From: Clostridiales bacterium
GTDB taxonomy: Bacteria > Bacillota > Clostridia > Oscillospirales > Acutalibacteraceae
Assembly (NCBI GenBank): GCA_022791355.1
Contig: JAAVYX010000239.1
Location: forward strand, 1-5,719
Length of the DNA: 5,719 nucleotides
Direction: 5' to 3'
A program made the translations under genes and the position numbers. The notes below the pieces were generated by a model. That model saw only the letters and a program-made list of their open reading frames with translations, was not told where the DNA came from and did not search any database. How positions within the stretch are numbered: the first letter of the stretch is position 1; each line of letters starts with the position of its first letter. Positions 1 to 5,300 of this stretch are shown here, one piece after another.

Positions 1-38
1 CCTCGATGGGCTGAGCGAAAATCCATAGCATTTCCGGC

Positions 39-90
39 AGGCGCGTCTTTTGCGTCCTTTTCTTCGCGCAAAGAAAAGGACGTCGCGCCT
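39..90. repeat. Long intergenic stem-loop
   Basis: Positions 53-64 (CGTCCTTTTCTT) pair perfectly with 71-82 (AAGAAAAGGACG) around a 6-nt loop. Outside this, 39-45 (AGGCGCG) pairs with 84-90 (CGCGCCT), with a 7-nt bulge on the left and 1 nt on the right. That makes about 19 bp of stem. No T-run follows on the + strand, so it does not look like a standard intrinsic terminator for a gene entering from the left. On the minus strand an AAAAGA stretch follows the inner stem, which is also not a T-run. It may be one copy of a dispersed palindromic intergenic repeat, but copy number cannot be seen here. The 1-252 stretch otherwise holds no supportable gene. Confidence 0.7.
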
Positions 91-125
91 CGCGACCAGG
101 TTTTGGAGTAAGAAAAAAAGCTTAC

Positions 126-183
126 CTGCCGCGAAACCTCTATCTCATCCAATAATAAAAAAGGAAATCTGCCGCGAAACCTC
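126..183. repeat. 15-bp direct repeat pair
   Basis: CTGCCGCGAAACCTC occurs at 126-140 and again at 169-183, a period of 43 bp, with AT-rich sequence between. A weaker echo (ACGCGAAAAT, about 190-199) follows the second copy. The pair sits upstream of the comM promoter. It could be a protein-binding site pair or the remnant of a small tandem repeat. The repeat is directly visible; its function is unknown. Confidence 0.6.
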
Positions 184-252
184 CCGCTTAACGCGAAAAT
201 AAAAAATCCTTTCTACCAGCATACTTTATTTTGATTCTACATGCAAGCCGTG

Positions 253-280
253 TTAACAGCTTGATAACCGCATAAATAAT
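253..280 (+). promoter_or_regulatory. Possible distal comM promoter
   Basis: TTAACA (253-258) and AATAAT (275-280) are separated by 16 bp and each differs from the sigma-70 consensus at one position. The surrounding DNA is AT-rich, which raises the chance of a random match. It would be a second, upstream promoter for comM; the one at 313-341 is better spaced. Confidence 0.3.
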
Positions 281-312
281 TTGTGAACAAATGGAAATCC
301 CACGAAAACGTA

Positions 313-341
313 TTGCGGGCACGGGATAACTCGTGTATAAT
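313..341 (+). promoter_or_regulatory. comM sigma-70 promoter
   Basis: TTGCGG (-35, 313-318) and a perfect TATAAT (-10, 336-341) are separated by exactly 17 bp. Transcription would begin near 347-349, about 50 nt before the ATG at 397. This matters for the gene model, because it places the upstream in-frame GTG at 283 outside this transcript. Confidence 0.75.
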
Positions 342-385
342 ATTTCTATATAAAAAGACAGTAGCCGATGCGTCGGCCGAACGGC

Positions 386-390
386 GGGGG
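386..390 (+). promoter_or_regulatory. comM ribosome binding site
   Basis: GGGGG at 386-390 (within GCGGGGGATAGG) lies 6 nt before the ATG at 397. It is G-rich rather than a textbook AGGAGG, but it is well placed and supports this start over the upstream GTG at 283. Confidence 0.6.
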
Positions 391-396
391 ATAGGT

Positions 397-1923
397 ATGT
401 TTACCAGACAAAACAGCGTCGGCCTTTTTGGGGTGGACGCTTATATGGTCCGGGTAGAGGCCGACCTTTCCCGCGGCATGCCCGGTTTCGACATCGTCGG
501 CCTGCCCGACGCGGCGGTCAAGGAATCCAGAGACCGGGTGCGGGCGGCCGTGCGCAACAGCGGCTTTACCTTTCCGGTAAATAGGGTAACGGTCAATCTG
601 GCCCCAGCCGATATCCGCAAGGAGGGCGCGCTCTACGACCTGCCTCTGCTGGTGGCTATTCTGACGGCGGCCGGTCAGATAGAAGCCGATTTGGAGGACG
701 CCGCCTTTATTGGCGAGCTTTCCCTAGACGGGACCGTCCGCCCGGTTAACGGTCTGCTGGCCATGGCCATCCAGGCGCGGCAGAGCGGCCTCAAACGTTT
801 TTTCGTCCCGGCGGCCAACGCCGCCGAGGGGGCCGTAGTGGAGGGGCTTGAGGTCTATCCGGTGGAATCGGTCCCCCAGCTTGTCTCCCATTTTCGTTCG
901 GGCGATGTTCTGCATCCCGCCAGCCCCGGGGAGGAGACGGCCGGCCCCCTGCCCGCCGCGCCGGATTTTTCGGACGTCAAGGGCCAGGCGGCAGCCAAAA
1001 AAGCCTTGGAGGTGGCCGCCGCCGGCGGACATAACCTGCTGCTTATCGGCCCGCCGGGCGCGGGCAAGAGTATGCTGGCCAAGCGCCTGCCCTCCATTCT
1101 GCCGCCCCTTACCTTCGACGAGGCGGTGGAGACCACCAAAATTCATTCCATCGCCGGGGTCCTGCCTCCCGGAAGCTCCCTTGTGCGGCAGCGGCCCTTC
1201 CGGTCCCCCCACCATACCATTTCTCCCGCCGGCCTTTCGGGCGGCGGCGCCGTGCCAAAGCCGGGGGAAATCTCCCTCTCCCATAACGGGGTGCTCTTTT
1301 TAGACGAGCTGCCCGAGTTTGGCCGGGCTTCCATGGAGACCCTCCGCCAGCCCTTGGAGGACGGGCGGGTCACCATTTCCCGGGTTTCCGGCTCCCTGAC
1401 CTATCCCTGCTCCATCACCCTGGTGGCCGCCATGAACCCCTGTCCCTGCGGGTTTTACGGACATCCCGCCAAGCCCTGCGTCTGCGCCCCGGGAACGGTG
1501 TCCCGCTATCTTGCCCGGGTATCCGGTCCTCTTTTGGACAGGCTGGACCTGCATGTGGAGGTGCCCCCAGTGGATTACGAGGCCTTGCAGGCAACCGGCC
1601 GGGAGGAAACCTCGGCCGACATCCGCAAACGGGTGTTGGCCGCCCGGCAGCGGCAGCAGGCGCGCTACGCCGGCGCCGGCGTGGGCTGCAACGCCCGCCT
1701 GACCCCCGCCCTGCTGCAAACCTTTTGCCCCATGACCGACAGGGCCTCGGCAGTGCTGGGGGCGGCCTTCGACCGTTTGGACCTCTCGGCCCGCTCCTAC
1801 GACCGGCTGCTGAAGGTGGCCCGCACCATCGCCGATTTGGACGGCGCGGAGGTTATCGACACGGCGCATATATCCGAGGCTATTCAGTTCAGGAGCCTGG
1901 ACCGGAAGTATTGGAGCCGGTGA
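397..1923 (+). CDS. comM: YifB/ComM-family Mg-chelatase-like AAA+ ATPase
   Basis: Cytoplasmic AAA+ protein. In naturally transformable bacteria ComM is a hexameric helicase that drives branch migration of incoming single-stranded DNA; the role in clostridia is less certain. The N-terminal Lon-like domain shows VGLPDAAVKESRDRV (34-48) and NLAPADIRKEGALYDLPL (67-84). The AAA+ core shows Walker A GPPGAGKS (218-225), FRSPHHT (268-274), Walker B VLFLDE (299-304), paired CxC motifs (349/351 and 361/363, possible metal site) and SGPLLDRLD (376-384). The C-terminal Mg-chelatase domain ends in the ARSYDR...ISEAIQFR region. Length is 508 residues, normal for the family. The frame stays open back to a GTG at 283, but the family N-terminus (MFTRQNSVGLFG), a G-rich ribosome site at 386-390 and the promoter at 313-341 fix the start at 397. 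The next gene is unrelated, and the common partners dprA and topA are not seen. No clear terminator follows. Confidence 0.95.
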   Translation: MFTRQNSVGLFGVDAYMVRVEADLSRGMPGFDIVGLPDAAVKESRDRVRAAVRNSGFTFPVNRVTVNLAPADIRKEGALYDLPLLVAILTAAGQIEADLEDAAFIGELSLDGTVRPVNGLLAMAIQARQSGLKRFFVPAANAAEGAVVEGLEVYPVESVPQLVSHFRSGDVLHPASPGEETAGPLPAAPDFSDVKGQAAAKKALEVAAAGGHNLLLIGPPGAGKSMLAKRLPSILPPLTFDEAVETTKIHSIAGVLPPGSSLVRQRPFRSPHHTISPAGLSGGGAVPKPGEISLSHNGVLFLDELPEFGRASMETLRQPLEDGRVTISRVSGSLTYPCSITLVAAMNPCPCGFYGHPAKPCVCAPGTVSRYLARVSGPLLDRLDLHVEVPPVDYEALQATGREETSADIRKRVLAARQRQQARYAGAGVGCNARLTPALLQTFCPMTDRASAVLGAAFDRLDLSARSYDRLLKVARTIADLDGAEVIDTAHISEAIQFRSLDRKYWSR

Positions 1924-1931
1924 GATATGTA

Positions 1932-2168
1932 AATTAACAATTAATAATTGGCTCGCTGCAATCCTTTTTTATGCCGGCTTCCGAGATAGATATTTTTAGT
2001 TTATGGATAAAATCAGCCTTGTTTTGTCCGTATACTGCTTTGCTGACCTTTGCGCTCATGCTGGTGCGGCTTCACAAATAGATCTCGATAAGGCTGGATT
2101 GCCCTGATCGCAACCACATTGCCGCCTTTCTCTCTCACCCGTCATCCCCCAATTATTAATTGTTAATT
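1932..2168. mobile_element. MITE-like 237-bp element with 20-bp TIRs
   Basis: AATTAACAATTAATAATTGG (1932-1951) is the exact reverse complement of 2149-2168, and the match stops sharply at both ends. Inside, GCAATCC (1958-1964) pairs with GGATTGC (2096-2102) and CGAGAT (1982-1987) with ATCTCG (2082-2087), in the same nested order. The whole segment is therefore quasi-palindromic. It has no coding frame of note and begins 8 bp after the comM stop. No clear target-site duplication is visible, so it may be an old MITE, another kind of dispersed repeat or a structured RNA. The inverted repeat is certain; mobility is an inference. Confidence 0.5.
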
Positions 2169-2181
2169 ATTTCAGCGTTTC

Positions 2182-2212
2182 GGCCGTTAGCCGGCGTTTT
2201 TCCGGCTTGGCC
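2182..2212 (+). promoter_or_regulatory. Leader hairpin before mannanase gene
   Basis: GGCC (2182-2185) pairs with GGCC (2209-2212) and AGCCGG (2189-2194) with CCGGCT (2202-2207), closing a CGTTTTT loop. This gives 10 GC-rich base pairs with a 3/1 internal loop, ending 13 nt before the AGGAGG. No T-run follows, so it is not a typical terminator. It may stabilise the mRNA or be regulatory. I found no convincing -35/-10 pair for the downstream gene anywhere in 1924-2238. Confidence 0.5.
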
Positions 2213-2225
2213 TATCTTATCATAT

Positions 2226-2231
2226 AGGAGG
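2226..2231 (+). promoter_or_regulatory. Mannanase ribosome binding site
   Basis: A perfect AGGAGG lies 7 nt before the ATG at 2239. This spacing and the signal peptide that follows immediately fix the start of the long secreted protein. Confidence 0.9.
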
Positions 2232-2238
2232 AATACAT

Positions 2239-2343
2239 ATGTCTCAGAACAAGCTGCTGCAAAAAGGCGTGGCTCTGTTCCTCTCCCTGCTGCTCCTTGC
2301 CGGCACGCTCACTACAGCCAGTGTGCTTTCGGCCGGAGCCGCG
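2239..2343 (+). other. Signal peptide
   Basis: Residues 1-35 show a short polar n-region with lysines at 5 and 9, a hydrophobic core (about 10-30, rich in Leu, Val and Ala) and small residues A32, A34 and A35 before EPGG. Cleavage is likely after A35 (A-G-A-A). There is no lipobox cysteine, so a signal peptidase I substrate is expected. The site is inferred by eye. Confidence 0.85.
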
Positions 2344-5300
2344 GAGCCGGGCGGGTCCATTGTTTCCGGTTCGGGCCTCAACCGCAACACCCTTGCCAAG
2401 GGCGATTTGGACGGGGACGGTAGGGCCACCATTTCCGACGTGATGGAGGGCTGTAAAATCCTGGCCCGCAAAACCCAGAATGTCCAGGAGGACCCCTACC
2501 TTATCTGGGCGGCCGACATCACGGAAAACGGCGACGTGGCAATCGACGATATCATGGAGATGTGCAAGATGCTCGCTCGGGGCGGTATGGTTGGCGCGCT
2601 CTGGCCATCCGACCCCATCGAAGCCGGCAAACAGTATGTGCTGGTGTCGGGCTGCGGCGTGAAGCTGCTGACCGTGGAAAACTCCAGCCTGCGGGACAAG
2701 GGCAACGTCCAGCAGTGGAGCGACACGGGCAGCGACTCCCAGCGCTGGCTGCTTCAGGACGAGGGAGACGGGTTTTACGGCCTGCTCAGCGTCAGCAGCG
2801 GCAAGGCGCTGGACGTGGCCGGCTCCTCTGCCGACAGCGGGGCCAACGTCTGGCAGTGCGGGGCCAACCACAGCACCGCCCAAAAGTGGAAATTCACCGA
2901 TAACGGAGACGGCTCTTACCGTATACAGGCCGCCTGCGCCCCCGAGCGTTCCCTGGAGGTTGCCGACGGTTCTCTGGAAAACGGGGCCAATGTCCAGCAG
3001 GGCGACTCCAACGATTCGGCCGCTCAGAAGTGGTATCTGCGGCAGGCGGAGCCCCAGGAGGCCGCCCCCACCGCCGCCCTGGCCGACGCGGCCTTTAACG
3101 CTTGGACGGAGCAGTACTATTCCCAGAGCGGCCCCCCGGATTACAGATACGGCAGCTTTACCAACGATTTCTGGAAGGGCGCCGAGATGTTTGAAATTGT
3201 GCTGGACGCTTACGAGCGTTCGGGCAGCGACCGGCACAAGGAAATGATCGACGAATGCTACCGGGGCTTTATCCGGCAGCACGGCGAGAGCTGGCTGAAT
3301 AATAAGTTCAACGACGATATCATGTGGATGGTCATCGCCTGCGCGAGGGCCTACAAGGCCACAGGCAACCAAACCTATCTGGACCAGGCCAAGACCCATT
3401 TCGACGCGGTCTATGAGCGGGCCTGGGACGAGAATACCTTTGGCGGCGGTATGTTCTGGACGACCGACAATCGCAATAAAAATTCCTGCATCAACGGTCC
3501 CGCCGCCATCGCGGCCTGTCTGTTGGGCGAGACGCTGGAGGACGAGAGCTACTACGATACCGCTAAGAAAATCAACGCCTGGCAGCGGGCCAACCTGGTG
3601 GAGGCCGACAACGGCAAGGTCTACGACGCCTGGAACGGCAAGGGAGACGGTAAAAACCAGGCCGACTATGAGCTGAACAATTGGTCCTCCACCTATAACC
3701 AGGGCACCTGGATCGGGGCCTGTACCATGCTGTATCAGCACACCGGCGAGCAGCGGTATTTCGACGACGCAAAGCTGGCCGCCGACTATACCAAGGACAG
3801 CATGTTCAGAAACGGCGTCATCAACAGCGAGGGCGGCGACAACGCCGACCTGTGGGGCTTCAAGGGCATCCTGACCCGCTGGCTGGGTTATTTTATCCGG
3901 GAATGCCAGCAGGACCAGTATACCGAGTGGCTCCAGCTCAACGCCAAAGTTGCCTGGAACAACCGGAACGCCGACGGTCTGGTGCAGACCCAGTGGGGGA
4001 CCAGAGCGGGAGACGACCGGAAATATAACGCCTGGAGCTGTTCCGGCTTTGTGGCCCTCATGCAGAACTGTCCCCTGCCCAAGGAGGAGCCCGACGATCC
4101 TCCAGGGCCGGTTGAGCCGGTGGACCCCAGCGACGACGTCGTTTCCGGCCAGCAGTATACCATTGTTTCGGCCTGCGGCGGCAATCTTTTGTCGGTGGAA
4201 AACTCCAATCAGAAGGACAAGGGCAATGTACAGCAGTGGAAGGCAACGGGCAGTAATTCCCAGCGCTGGCTGGCCGAGGACGCGGGCGACGGCAGTTTTA
4301 AGCTGACCAGCGTCAGCAGCGGCCGGGCCCTGAGCGTGGAGGAAAACGCTGCCGAAAGCGGCGTCAACGTCTATCAGCAGGCCTTCGAGAACGGCGGCGG
4401 ACAGAAATGGAAGTTTACCAAAAACGAGGACGGCTCCTACCGTATACAGGCCGTCTGCGCCCCCGCGTGTTCTCTGGACGTATCGGGCAGCTCCACTGAC
4501 AGCGGGGCCAATGTGCAGCAGTGGGAGTCCAATACTTCCACCGCCCAGAAGTGGTATCTGCGTAAGGCGGAGCCCCAGGAGGCCGCCCCCACCGCCGCCC
4601 TGGCCGACGCGGCCTTTAGCGCATGGATAGACCGGTATTACACCACGGCCGACACAGATGAGGGCGTGGCCGGCCGCTTTGGCGCCGGCTTCTGGATGGA
4701 CGCCGAAATGTTCGAGGTGGTGCTGGACGCTTACCAGCGTTCGGGCAACCGGCGGCATAAGGCCATGATAGGCGAAGTCTACCGCGGCTTTGTGGCCGAT
4801 AACGGCCAGAGCTGGGAAGGCAATATGTATAACGACGACATCATGTGGATGGTCATCGGCTGCGTCAGAGCCTATAACGCCACCGGCGACCAGACCTATC
4901 TGGACCAGGCCAAGCGGCATTTCGACCTGGTGTATGAGCGGGGCTGGGACGAGACTCTGTTCGGCGGCGGCATTTTCGGGACCACCCAGAACAGCAATAA
5001 GAACTCCTGCATCAACGGCCCGGCCGCCATCGCGGCCTGTCTGTTGGGCGAGGCGCTGGAGGACGAGAGCTACTACGATACCGCCAAAAAGATCAACGCC
5101 TGGCAGCGGAAGACCTTGGTGGAACCTGAAACCGGCAAGGTCTACGACGCTTATAATTGTACGGGAGACCCCTCCAAGGAATCGGATTATGAGCTGAACG
5201 CTTGGCCCTCCACCTACAACCAGGGCACCTGGATCGGGGCCTGTACCCTGCTCTATCTGCACACCGGCGATCAGCAGTACTTGAATGATGCCAAGCTGGC

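Larger units (their letters stand above)
2605..4077 (+). repeat. RICIN-GH76 tandem unit, copy 1
   Basis: Residues 123-613 are homologous to 630-1120 with a constant offset of 507 codons (1521 bp). I checked the offset at the first RICIN tyrosine (Y133/Y640), the linker tryptophan (W289/W796), the DD pair and the terminal cysteines. There is no net insertion or deletion. Positions 3044-3097 are identical to 4565-4618 over 54 bp. Confidence 0.95.

Noticed and set aside
1..111. Possible C-terminal end of a gene entering from the left in frame 1 (36 codons to a TAA at 109)
   Set aside because: The frame mostly reads through the hairpin at 39-90 and shows no domain signal. It is too short to support.
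283..396. N-terminal extension of comM from a GTG at 283
   Set aside because: It lies upstream of the 313-341 promoter's expected start, is AT-rich and matches nothing in the family. The ATG at 397 gives the standard N-terminus and length.
724..1869. Several minus-strand and alternate-frame open frames within comM
   Set aside because: All overlap the well-supported comM frame, lack ribosome sites and show no domain features.
1932..1970. Intrinsic terminator for comM using the AT palindrome and the T6 run at 1965-1970
   Set aside because: The palindrome at 1938-1950 is all A/T apart from its closing C-G pair, has a 1-nt loop and lies 14 nt from the T-run. It does not form a credible terminator stem.
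2024..2036. TATACT (2031-2036) as a -10 box for the mannanase gene
   Set aside because: No acceptable -35 lies 16-18 bp upstream and there is no extended -10 TG. It would also leave a leader of about 200 nt inside the inverted-repeat element.
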